A stretch of 6,107 bases of DNA, from assembly GCA_022791355.1 (NCBI GenBank), contig JAAVYX010000140.1:1-6107 (forward strand), read 5' to 3'. This document shows, in pieces, positions 1 to 5,077 of this stretch. The DNA is from Clostridiales bacterium. Lineage in GTDB: Bacteria > Bacillota > Clostridia > Oscillospirales > Acutalibacteraceae. Below the pieces are notes generated by a model. That model did not search any database and had not been told where the DNA came from. It saw only the letters and a program-made list of their open reading frames with translations. The position numbers and the translations under genes were made by a program. The stretch's first letter is position 1; every line of letters begins with the position of its first letter.

Positions 1-1565
1 AGAGCCAGCTGGTGGTCGGCAAGTGTCCCGACTGCGGCCGGGAGGTGGCCGCCGCCGAGGAGGAGGCCTACTTCCTGCGGCTGTCCAAATACGCCGACCG
101 GCTGGTGGAATACTACGACGCCCATCCCGACTTCATCCAGCCGGCCTCCCGTAAAAACGAGATGCTCAACAACTTCATAAAGCCCGGCCTGGAGGACCTC
201 TGCGTCTCCCGCACCAGTTTTTCCTGGGGTATCCCGGTCACCTTTGACGAGAAGCACGTGGTCTACGTCTGGCTGGACGCCCTTTCCAATTATATCAGCG
301 CCTTGGGCTTTAACAGCGGCGACGACGCAAACTACCAAAAGTATTGGCCGGCCGACGTCCATCTGGTGGGCAAGGAGATCGTCCGATTCCACACCATCGT
401 ATGGCCCATCATGCTCATGGCTCTGGGTCAGCCCCTGCCCCAGAAGGTATACGGACATGGCTGGCTGCTGCTGGAGGGGGGCAAAATGTCCAAATCCAAG
501 GGCAACGTGGTGGACCCGGTGATCCTCTGCGACCGCTACGGGGTAGACGCTATCCGGTATTACCTGCTGCGGGAAATCCCCTTCGGGTCGGACGGGGTCT
601 TCACCAACGAGGCCCTCATTCACCGTATCAACGCCGACCTTGCCAACGATTTGGGCAATCTGGTCTCCCGCACCGCCGCCATGGTGGGCAAGTACTTCGG
701 CGGCGCTCTGCCGGCCGGCCGGCAGGCAGGGGACTTTGACCAGGAGCTGATCGACCAGGCCAAGGCGGCCCGGGGGCAGGTGGAGCAGGCGCTGGACAAT
801 CTGGAGTTTTCCACAGCCCTGACCGTCATTTTCGGCCTGATCTCCCGGGCCAACAAGTATATTGACGAGACCGCCCCCTGGACCCTGGCCAAGGACGAGG
901 CCAACAGCGCCCGGCTGGGCGGGGTCATGTATAACCTCTGCGAGACCCTGCGGATCGCGGCGGTGCTCATCGCCCCCTTCCTGCCCGATACGGCTGAGAA
1001 AATCCGGCAGACCTTAGGCGGAGACGAAAATCTCTACGTCTGGGAGAGCGCCGGCGAGTGGGGATTGCTGCCGGCGGGCGCGGCCATCGCCAAGCTGCCT
1101 CCCATCTTCCCCCGTATCGACGCGGAAAAGGAGTTAAGCGAGCTTGCGGCCATCAACCCGGCGGCCAGTACGGCCGGGGAGGAGAAGCCGCCGGAAGCCG
1201 CCGGTAAGAACGAGAAGCCCGAAAACCTGGCTTCTCCCGCCCAAATCGGCATAGAGGACTTTGCCAAGGTAGAGCTGCGCACCGCCGTCGTTACGGCCTG
1301 CGAGCCGGTAAAAAAGTCCAAGAAGCTGTTAAAGCTCACCCTGGACGACGGGTCGGGCCAGCCCCGCACGGTGGCCTCGGGTATTTCGCCCTGGTACGCG
1401 CCCGAGGAGCTGATCGGCCATACCGTGGTGGTAGTGGCCAACCTCAAGCCGGCCAAGCTCTGCGGGGTGGAAAGCTGCGGTATGATCCTGGCCGCCGACG
1501 GGCCGGAGAATCAGGTCAAGGTGGTCTTTATGGACGGCCTGCCCGGCGGGTGCGCCATCCATTAA
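1..1565 (+). CDS. metG: Methionyl-tRNA synthetase, C-terminal part (5' end outside window)
   Basis: Cytoplasmic enzyme that charges tRNA(Met) with methionine using ATP. The reading frame is open to the left edge (first full codon at base 3), so the N-terminal part with the HIGH motif is missing, roughly 130-140 residues by comparison with ~650-residue relatives. Visible features: a CPDC zinc-type knuckle (24-35); the YVWLDALSNYI class I core segment (from ~261); the HLVGKEIVRFHTIVWP segment (~361-408); the KMSKS adenylate-stabilising loop (483-497); a helical anticodon-binding region (~600-1110); a low-complexity Ala/Glu/Pro/Lys linker (~1137-1244); and a C-terminal OB-fold tRNA-binding domain of the Trbp111 type (1245-1562, beginning IGIEDFAKVELRT). 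The fused C-terminal domain is typical of Firmicute-type MetRS. The in-frame GTG at 12 is not the start because the zinc motif needs upstream partners. An odd LPAGRQAG stretch is encoded by an 18-base palindrome at 708-725. A terminator follows 92 bases after the stop. Confidence 0.97.
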   Translation, partial: SQLVVGKCPDCGREVAAAEEEAYFLRLSKYADRLVEYYDAHPDFIQPASRKNEMLNNFIKPGLEDLCVSRTSFSWGIPVTFDEKHVVYVWLDALSNYISALGFNSGDDANYQKYWPADVHLVGKEIVRFHTIVWPIMLMALGQPLPQKVYGHGWLLLEGGKMSKSKGNVVDPVILCDRYGVDAIRYYLLREIPFGSDGVFTNEALIHRINADLANDLGNLVSRTAAMVGKYFGGALPAGRQAGDFDQELIDQAKAARGQVEQALDNLEFSTALTVIFGLISRANKYIDETAPWTLAKDEANSARLGGVMYNLCETLRIAAVLIAPFLPDTAEKIRQTLGGDENLYVWESAGEWGLLPAGAAIAKLPPIFPRIDAEKELSELAAINPAASTAGEEKPPEAAGKNEKPENLASPAQIGIEDFAKVELRTAVVTACEPVKKSKKLLKLTLDDGSGQPRTVASGISPWYAPEELIGHTVVVVANLKPAKLCGVESCGMILAADGPENQVKVVFMDGLPGGCAIH

Positions 1566-1579
1566 CTCCGTATCCGAAA

Positions 1580-1632
1580 CGGGGGAGGACCGCGACAGAA
1601 GCCGCGCGTCCTGTCCCGCGCCCGCCTCCCCG
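1580..1632 (+). other. Compound stem-loop in the metG 3' untranslated region
   Basis: GGGGAGG (1582-1588) pairs with CCTCCCC (1625-1631). Inside it, CGCGACAG (1591-1598) pairs with CTGTC (1611-1615) and GCG (1618-1620), leaving two bulged C residues. It starts about 15 bases after the metG stop and precedes the terminator, so it would lie in the metG mRNA tail. It could protect the 3' end or be incidental to the high GC. No known RNA family is recognised. Confidence 0.4.
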
Positions 1633-1657
1633 ACGCTGCGCGGCCCCGGCTGCGCAA

Positions 1658-1694
1658 AGCCCCGTCTTCCGATGTGGGAGACGGGGCTGTTTTG
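1658..1694 (+). terminator. Rho-independent terminator after metG
   Basis: AGCCCCGTCT (1658-1667) pairs perfectly with AGACGGGGCT (1679-1688). The stem extends by a T-G wobble and two C-G pairs (1668-1670 with 1676-1678), leaving the 5-base loop GATGT. The downstream tract is short (TTTT at 1690-1693, one G after the stem), so termination may be incomplete. Its position 92 bases after the metG stop indicates the metG transcript ends here rather than running on to tatD. Confidence 0.75.
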
Positions 1695-1834
1695 AGCGAT
1701 TTGGCCCGGTTTGCATAGGCGTGATCCATCTCCAAAGGGTTATGCGTAAAGCGGCGTCTGGAAACAGCTCGGTCTGTAAAAAGGCCGTTTGCCAAGCAGA
1801 GGTAAATAAGCAGCTGTCAATAAAGTTTTCGCCT

Positions 1835-1977
1835 GCCTTTTTGAAAAGGCGGTGGGTCCTGCGTCCCGCAGGACGCGAAAGTCTTAGAATCGTAAGGCGC
1901 AGGTAGCCGAAATCTTCCTTTGGAGGATTTCGGCCGGACCCTCGCCGGGGGTTCCCCGATGCGGTGCGCAGCGCCGC
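1835..1977. repeat. Cluster of five short hairpins (repeat-like intergenic DNA)
   Basis: Five inverted repeats follow one another, four of them with 3-base loops: GCCTTT/AAAGGC (1835-1850); GTCCTGCG-TCC-CGCAGGAC (1856-1874); a 13-pair stem with one T-G wobble, GCCGAAATCTTCC (1906-1918) with GGAGGATTTCGGC (1922-1934), loop TTT; CGGGG-GTT-CCCCG (1946-1958); and GCGGTGC-GCA-GCGCCGC (1961-1977, one T-G wobble). The density of near-perfect stems without coding content is what palindromic intergenic repeats (REP- or MITE-like) look like. It could also be one structured RNA. Whether it is dispersed in the genome cannot be told from this window. Confidence 0.5.
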
Positions 1978-2180
1978 ATACCTTTTTCATCCCAGTCTAT
2001 CCTTGTTATCCTGGCTATTCAGTAGGCCGGCCGTTTACAGGACAACTCCGCCCCTCGGGACACGCTGGAGACAGCCGGCTGAACAATACCCCCGCAGACG
2101 CTGGGCATAACCGGTCCCGCAGCCGCGCCGCAGAAGGCGAACCCAACGCGTCCGTGCGGGCAGCCTTGTAAAGCCGTGTC

Positions 2181-2208
2181 GATTCTCCCGGCGAGTCCCG
2201 CGAGAGTC
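2181..2208 (+). other. Hairpin upstream of tatD
   Basis: GATTCTC (2181-2187) pairs with GAGAGTC (2202-2208) with one T-G wobble. After a single C-C mismatch, CGG (2189-2191) pairs with CCG (2198-2200), leaving the 6-base loop CGAGTC. It is followed by AAAAAC, not a T-run, so it is not a terminator for the + strand. It would be part of a tatD leader if transcription starts upstream of it. Confidence 0.4.
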
Positions 2209-2240
2209 AAAAACGACAGCGGGATGTGGGACTATCAAAC

Positions 2241-2262
2241 AGCCGGGTCATACGGACCGGCT
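2241..2262 (+). promoter_or_regulatory. Leader hairpin directly next to the tatD ribosome binding site
   Basis: AGCCGG (2241-2246) pairs with CCGGCT (2257-2262), with two further pairs (T2248-A2256, C2249-G2255) after a bulged G and a 5-base loop. The stem ends two bases before the AGGAG at 2265. Such placement can tune ribosome access or mRNA stability. No riboswitch consensus such as a T-box is recognised, so regulation is inference. Confidence 0.35.
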
Positions 2263-2264
2263 TT

Positions 2265-2269
2265 AGGAG
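2265..2269 (+). promoter_or_regulatory. Ribosome binding site fixing the tatD start
   Basis: AGGAG lies 8 bases before the ATG at 2278, good Shine-Dalgarno spacing. The in-frame GTG at 2176 would add 34 residues with no family similarity and has no comparable site, so the ATG at 2278 is preferred. Confidence 0.8.
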
Positions 2270-2277
2270 CGTTATCA

Positions 2278-3123
2278 ATGGAAGTATACGCAGTGGAAAA
2301 GGCCGCGTCCGGCTTCGCGCCGGCCGGCAGCATCTTTGATTCCCACGCCCATTACGACGACGGGGCCTTCGACCCCGACCGGGACCGGCTTCTCCCGTCC
2401 CTGTACGCCGGCGGGGTGGGGCTGGTCCTCAACTGTGCCAGCAGCTTTGATTCCGCCGGGGAAAGCCTGTCGCTGGCCGAGCGGTATCCCTTTGTCTATG
2501 CCGCCGTGGGCGTGCATCCCGAGGAGCTGCCGGCAAGGGAGGACCTTTTCCGTCTGCCCGAACCGGCCGACCTTGCCCGCCTGCGGGAACTGGCCGCCCA
2601 CCCGAAGGCCGTGGCCATCGGGGAAATCGGGCTGGATTACTATTGGGATACCTGTCCGCCGAGAGAAGTCCAGAGGGCCTGGCTGGCCGCCCAGCTGGAG
2701 CTGGCAGGGGATTTGGGACTTCCCGTGGTCGTCCACGACCGGGAGGCCCACGCCGATACCTTGGAGCTGCTGCAAAAGTATCGTCCCCAAGGGGTGGTGC
2801 ACTGTTTTTCCGGCAGCCCGGAAATGGCGGCCCAGGTGGTGAAGCTGGGCATGTATATCGGGCTGGGCGGGGCGGCCACCTTCAAAAACGCCCGTAAGGC
2901 GGTGGAGACGGCGGCCATGCTGCCGGCCGACCGGCTGCTGCTGGAAACCGACGCGCCCTATATGGCTCCCGTTCCCTTCCGGGGCAAACGGTGCGATTCC
3001 CGCCTCGTCGCCTACACCGCCGCCCGCCTGGCCGAAATCCGGGGGGAGGAGCGGGACGGTTTGATTCGCCAGTGCCGGGAAAACGCCTGCCGTCTCTTCG
3101 GTATAGCGGATCCGGCCCGGTAA
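2278..3123 (+). CDS. tatD: TatD-family metal-dependent hydrolase (putative DNase)
   Basis: Predicted 281-residue cytoplasmic hydrolase with a metal-dependent TIM-barrel fold. Members cleave DNA with 3'-5' exonuclease or AP-site activity or other phosphoesters; the in vivo substrate in Firmicutes (the YabD/YcfH group) is poorly defined. The metal ligands are all present: H23 and H25 in FDSHAHYD, E116 in AIGEIGLDYYWD, H153 in VVHDREAH, H175 in VVHCFSGS and D225 in LLETDAPYMAP. The family C-terminal segment PFRGKRCDSR follows D225. The protein is slightly longer than the usual ~255-260 residues because of an ~18-residue N-terminal lead before IFDSHAHYD. TatD downstream of metG is a common Firmicute arrangement, but the usual tight spacing is lost: ~700 noncoding bases lie on each side. 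Start chosen from the AGGAG at 2265. Confidence 0.93.
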   Translation: MEVYAVEKAASGFAPAGSIFDSHAHYDDGAFDPDRDRLLPSLYAGGVGLVLNCASSFDSAGESLSLAERYPFVYAAVGVHPEELPAREDLFRLPEPADLARLRELAAHPKAVAIGEIGLDYYWDTCPPREVQRAWLAAQLELAGDLGLPVVVHDREAHADTLELLQKYRPQGVVHCFSGSPEMAAQVVKLGMYIGLGGAATFKNARKAVETAAMLPADRLLLETDAPYMAPVPFRGKRCDSRLVAYTAARLAEIRGEERDGLIRQCRENACRLFGIADPAR

Positions 3124-3128
3124 GGAGG
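3122..3128 (+). promoter_or_regulatory. Orphan Shine-Dalgarno sequence overlapping the tatD stop
   Basis: AAGGAGG overlaps the tatD stop codon, exactly where a translationally coupled next gene would be initiated. The following candidates (TTG 3130, GTG 3132, GTG 3134) are too close or open only very short frames. The 60-codon frame from 3130 is Lys/Arg-rich, domain-free and unconvincing. It may be the remnant of a former operon junction or a chance match. Confidence 0.4.
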
Positions 3129-3310
3129 CTTGTGTGCCATCGTGTGTTTCAAAATCCGAAATAGGATGGATTTTTCATCAATAAAGAGGGACGGAAAGGA
3201 AAAAACGCAAAAATGCGTACGCTCTGTGCAAATTTTTTGCGAGGGGCGCCAGAGAGATAAAACGCCGAAAAAAGGTCTTCATGCCCATAAACATGCGCTT
3301 GCAGGATCGT

Positions 3311-3497
3311 AAATCCTCCAAAGGCGAAAGTCTTTCTCGCGGTTTGGTCCTTGCTATCACCTGTAACACGGCTTGACCGTCCGATGCGCCGTCGCCCGGC
3401 ATGGCCCAAGCCCTCGCGTACCGCCTTGGGGCGGCTACTGTGGCCTTGCCGGCCCTCATTTTGGCTCGCCGCTGGTCCTAAGGCGTTTTACAGGTAG
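3311..3497. repeat. Nested inverted-repeat element, candidate structured RNA or mobile repeat
   Basis: The outer arms ACCTGTAACACG (3359-3370) and CGTTTTACAGGT (3484-3495) are complementary at 11 of 12 positions. Inside, CCGGCATGGCC (3396-3406) is complementary to GGCCTTGCCGG (3442-3452) at 10 of 11. At the tip, CCGCC (3421-3425) pairs with GGCGG (3430-3434) around TTGG. Three nested, centred stems make a rod-like fold of about 137 bases. The flank 3311-3334 holds AAATCCTCCAAAGG followed by GCGAAAGTCTT; both motifs recur near 1875-1930, the first in inverted orientation. Open frames over it on the - strand look like by-products. The strand of any transcript cannot be decided from symmetry. 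Confidence 0.45.
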
Positions 3498-3637
3498 TAA
3501 ACCCAAGCAGGCCAGGCGGATGCAGCCGTCCTTTCGGCCGGCCGCCAGGCTCTGTTAAGCGGTCCGCGTACCGTGTCTCGCTCGGCTACCTTTTGGCCGG
3601 CGGCCAAGACAACGCAGCGTGCAGCCCGTAAAACCGT

Positions 3638-3669
3638 ATTATACCATAGGCGCAAGCCTATGGTATAAT
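3638..3669. repeat. Perfect 14-base AT-rich inverted repeat with GCAA loop
   Basis: ATTATACCATAGGC (3638-3651) and GCCTATGGTATAAT (3656-3669) pair without mismatch around the GNRA-type tetraloop GCAA. The outer ends read TATAAT on both strands, a -10-like hexamer in each direction, although no good -35 partner is placed 16-18 bases away on either strand. There is no T-run beyond the stem, so it is a poor terminator. It could be an operator, an RNA hairpin or a repeat end. Confidence 0.55.
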
Positions 3670-3675
3670 TGGAAT

Positions 3676-3730
3676 CCCCGCGCTCTGCGCGCGGGGCCGT
3701 CCGTGGGGGTATAAGGTCCGCTTTGCGGAC
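3676..3730 (+). other. Two GC hairpins upstream of the permease gene
   Basis: CCCCGCGC (3676-3683) pairs with GCGCGGGG (3689-3696) around TCTGC, and GTCCGC (3716-3721) pairs with GCGGAC (3725-3730) around TTT. The second is followed by ATTATTCC, too weak a T-tract for a clear terminator. They continue the hairpin series that begins at 3593. Confidence 0.4.
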
Positions 3731-3785
3731 ATTATTCCTTGTCAATCGATGATATCCGGCATACCTTTCAAACAGGCTTTATGGT

Positions 3786-3790
3786 AAGGG
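3786..3790 (+). promoter_or_regulatory. Weak ribosome binding site of the AEC permease
   Basis: AAGGG lies 11 bases before the ATG at 3802, a long spacing for a partial Shine-Dalgarno match. The codon directly before that ATG is an in-frame TGA (3799-3801), so the gene cannot start upstream. Two short out-of-frame ATG frames (3781 and 3792) overlap the start region and may lower initiation. Confidence 0.5.
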
Positions 3791-3801
3791 AATGAGAATG
3801 A

Positions 3802-4725
3802 ATGGAGCTTTTATCCTACGCCGGCAGCGTGGCGACCCAGGTTGCCGTCATGCTGCTGCTGATCCTCACGGGCTTTATACTGGCCCGCGCCAAGCTGGTG
3901 GACGATAAGGGAACCGACCAGCTGGTCAACGTCCTTTTTTACGCCGTCACCCCCGTGGTTATTGTGGATTCCTTCCTCCGGGTGGAGTTTACCCCCGCGG
4001 CCGCCCTTTCCCTGCTGGTCATGGCCGGCTGCGCCGTTATGGCCCACGCGGCGGGGATTCTGTTAAGCTGGCTGGTTTTCCGCAGATGGGGCGGGGACGG
4101 CCGTTCGGTGCTGCGGGCCTCCTCGGTTTTCTCCAACTGCGGCTTTATGTCCCTGCCTCTGGCCCAGGGGCTGCTGGGGCCAAGCGGGGTCTTTCTGGTT
4201 TCGGTCTATGTGGCCGTACATAATCTGTTGATCTGGACGGTGGGCCTGCGCTTTTTCACGGGCGGTAAAATGTCGGTGAAAAAGGCGGTTTTGAATCCGG
4301 GTGTTATCGGCGTCCTCGTCGGCCTGCCCCTCTTTTTTTCGGGCCTCGGCCTGCCTGCCGCCCTGACCGGGGGCCTTACCCATATCGCCAACCTAAATAC
4401 CCCCTTGGCCATGCTGGTTATCGGCTGTTACCTGGCCGCCGCCAGCCTGCGCCCTGAAAAGGGGGACGGCAGAATGTGGACGGCCATGGCTCTGCGGCTT
4501 TTGGCCGTTCCGCTGCTCTGTCTGGCCGCCTTCAAGCTTTGCGGCCTGTCCGGCGACCTGCTAACGGCCTGTATGATCCCGGCCAGTGCGCCGGTGGCGG
4601 CCAACGTGGTTATGTTCGCCGCCAAATTCGGAGGAGACGCCCGGCTGGCCTCCCGCATTATCCCCATCTCCACCGTCGTCTCTATCCTGACCATTCCCCT
4701 TATGCTGACCCTGGCCATGCTGTAA
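3802..4725 (+). CDS. AEC-family (auxin efflux carrier type) membrane permease
   Basis: A 307-residue integral membrane protein, the normal length for bacterial AEC (Mem_trans) carriers, which have about ten transmembrane helices in two inverted halves. Hydrophobic segments lie near residues 9-29, 40-59, 65-92, 105-121, 127-150, 163-185, 199-215, 225-247, 252-274 and 284-306. Family hallmarks are SNCGFMSLPLAQ (111-122), LNPGVIGVLVGLPLFF (164-179), NLNTPLAMLVIGC (198-209) and the C-terminal SAPVAANVVMFAAKFGGDA segment (262-280) followed by SRIIPISTVVSILTIPL. Known relatives carry malate, malonate or other small organic acids, but the substrate cannot be read from sequence. It appears to be a single-gene unit: noncoding DNA precedes it and a convergent gene follows. 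Codon use is GC-rich like metG and tatD. Confidence 0.93.
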   Translation: MELLSYAGSVATQVAVMLLLILTGFILARAKLVDDKGTDQLVNVLFYAVTPVVIVDSFLRVEFTPAAALSLLVMAGCAVMAHAAGILLSWLVFRRWGGDGRSVLRASSVFSNCGFMSLPLAQGLLGPSGVFLVSVYVAVHNLLIWTVGLRFFTGGKMSVKKAVLNPGVIGVLVGLPLFFSGLGLPAALTGGLTHIANLNTPLAMLVIGCYLAAASLRPEKGDGRMWTAMALRLLAVPLLCLAAFKLCGLSGDLLTACMIPASAPVAANVVMFAAKFGGDARLASRIIPISTVVSILTIPLMLTLAML

Positions 4726-4824
4726 AGCGGCGCTAGGGATTTACTGGGATATTCGCCGCCGTCCGCCTGCCAAAGCTATGGCGTGTATCTATGGAGAACG
4801 CCCCGTGGTCAAAACCGCCGGTAA

Positions 4825-4851
4825 GCGTCTCGAGACGCAGGGAAATTTTTT
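4825..4851 (+). other. 14-base palindrome followed by a T-run
   Basis: GCGTCTCGAGACGC (4825-4838) is a perfect palindrome, able to form five pairs around TCGA. A T6 run lies at 4846-4851, seven bases after the stem. This gap is too long for a standard intrinsic terminator. The right half CGAGAC could instead pair with GTCTCG at 4897-4902. Confidence 0.35.
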
Positions 4852-4888
4852 GTCTTGCGCCTTTCGCCCTGTAAGTTCTTAAGGGGTA

Positions 4889-4918
4889 AGGGGCGTGTCT
4901 CGTCTGCCCTTCTTTTTT
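4889..4918 (+). terminator. Probable terminator of the AEC permease transcript
   Basis: AGGGGC (4889-4894) pairs with GCCCTT (4906-4911), including one G-T wobble, around an 11-base loop. It runs straight into TCTTTTTT (4911-4918). The U-tract is good but the stem is short. It lies about 165 bases past the permease stop, in the right orientation. Confidence 0.5.
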
Positions 4919-4983
4919 GGACGCTTCGGCTTTTATCAGCGCCTCGCTAGCTATAGCCGACAGTCCGCCTCCGTCCGGTTCCC

Positions 4984-5033
4984 TAACAACAAAAGACAAA
5001 GCCGTTTGCCTCTTTTGGCAAACGGCTTTGTCT
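4984..5033 (-). terminator. Strong rho-independent terminator of the leftward receiver-domain gene
   Basis: A perfect 17-pair stem is formed by AGACAAAGCCGTTTGCC (4994-5010) and its complement (5017-5033) around a 6-base loop. Read on the - strand the stem is followed by a T-rich tract, TTTTGTTGTT, while on the + strand it is followed by GTAAAAC. The asymmetry assigns it to the leftward gene, whose stop codon lies 45 bases upstream. Confidence 0.88.
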
Positions 5034-5077
5034 GTAAAACGCAGGTTTCTCTTTGCCTGCATACCGCCGGCATACAT

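Larger units (their letters stand above)
1566..2277. other. Long noncoding gap between metG and tatD
   Basis: No convincing gene is seen on either strand in these 712 bases. Open frames here are short, Arg/Pro/Ala-rich and without recognisable domains or ribosome binding sites. The gap holds, in order: the compound stem-loop, the metG terminator, ~140 bases (1695-1834) where nothing clear is seen, the five-hairpin cluster (1835-1977), a 10-base palindrome CAGCCGGCTG (2072-2081), a long-range CCCGCA/TGCGGG pair (2116-2121 with 2155-2160), and two hairpins leading into the tatD ribosome binding site. No strong promoter is recognisable, though tatD probably needs one here because of the upstream terminator. 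Confidence 0.7.
3124..3801. other. Long noncoding gap between tatD and the AEC permease
   Basis: No convincing gene is seen on either strand. The gap contains two small AT-richer hairpins (ACGCA-AAAA-TGCGT at 3205-3218; GCAAA-TTT-TTTGC at 3228-3240), a hairpin AGGAT/ATCCT at 3303-3317, the nested inverted-repeat element (3359-3495), TTGGCC-GGC-GGCCAA (3593-3607), the perfect AT-rich inverted repeat (3638-3669), and two more GC hairpins (3676-3696 and 3716-3730). The 3205-3240 pair could end the tatD transcript, although neither hairpin is followed by a proper T-run. The last ~70 bases before the permease show no strong promoter. Confidence 0.65.
4726..5077. other. Convergent intergenic gap
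   Basis: These 352 bases between two converging genes contain no supportable gene. They hold a distant GCGGCG/CGCCGC pair (4727-4732 with 4754-4759), a 14-base palindrome with a T6 run after it (4825-4851), a plausible + strand terminator (4889-4918), the strong - strand terminator (4984-5033) and a 7-pair triloop hairpin (5060-5076) just after the stop of the leftward gene. Nothing is recognised in 4760-4824 or 4919-4983. Confidence 0.7.

Noticed and set aside
1034..1456. 140-codon antisense frame over metG, and a 175-codon antisense frame over tatD (2275-2802)
   Set aside because: They are antisense shadows of clear genes in GC-rich DNA, where stop codons are rare.
1550..1906. 118-codon open frame on the + strand after metG
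   Set aside because: It overlaps the metG end, the metG terminator and several hairpins; the product is Arg/Pro/Ala-rich and domain-free.
1920..2171. 83-codon open frame on the + strand
   Set aside because: It begins inside a hairpin, has low-complexity composition and no recognisable domain.
2041..2277. Possible T-box or other riboswitch in the tatD leader
   Set aside because: No T-box consensus (AGGGTGGNACCGCG-like) or other riboswitch core is present; only simple hairpins are seen.
2176..2277. Longer tatD starting at the GTG at 2176
   Set aside because: The added residues match nothing in TatD proteins and would be encoded across two hairpins and the AGGAG site that fits the ATG at 2278.
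3178..3459. 93-codon open frame on the - strand (and an 86-codon frame at 3149-3409)
   Set aside because: Both run through the inverted-repeat element, show no recognisable domain, and are Arg/Ala-rich. I see no convincing ribosome binding site, so they look like by-products of the repeat.
3739..3766. Promoter-like TTGTCA with a TACCTT/ATACCT downstream, upstream of the permease
   Set aside because: The -35 match is fair, but the -10 has only about three of six consensus bases; too weak to annotate.
1566..5077. CRISPR array, tRNA or rRNA genes, transposase genes in the gaps
   Set aside because: No regularly spaced direct repeats, no cloverleaf with a recognisable T-loop, no rRNA-like sequence and no transposase-like frame were found.
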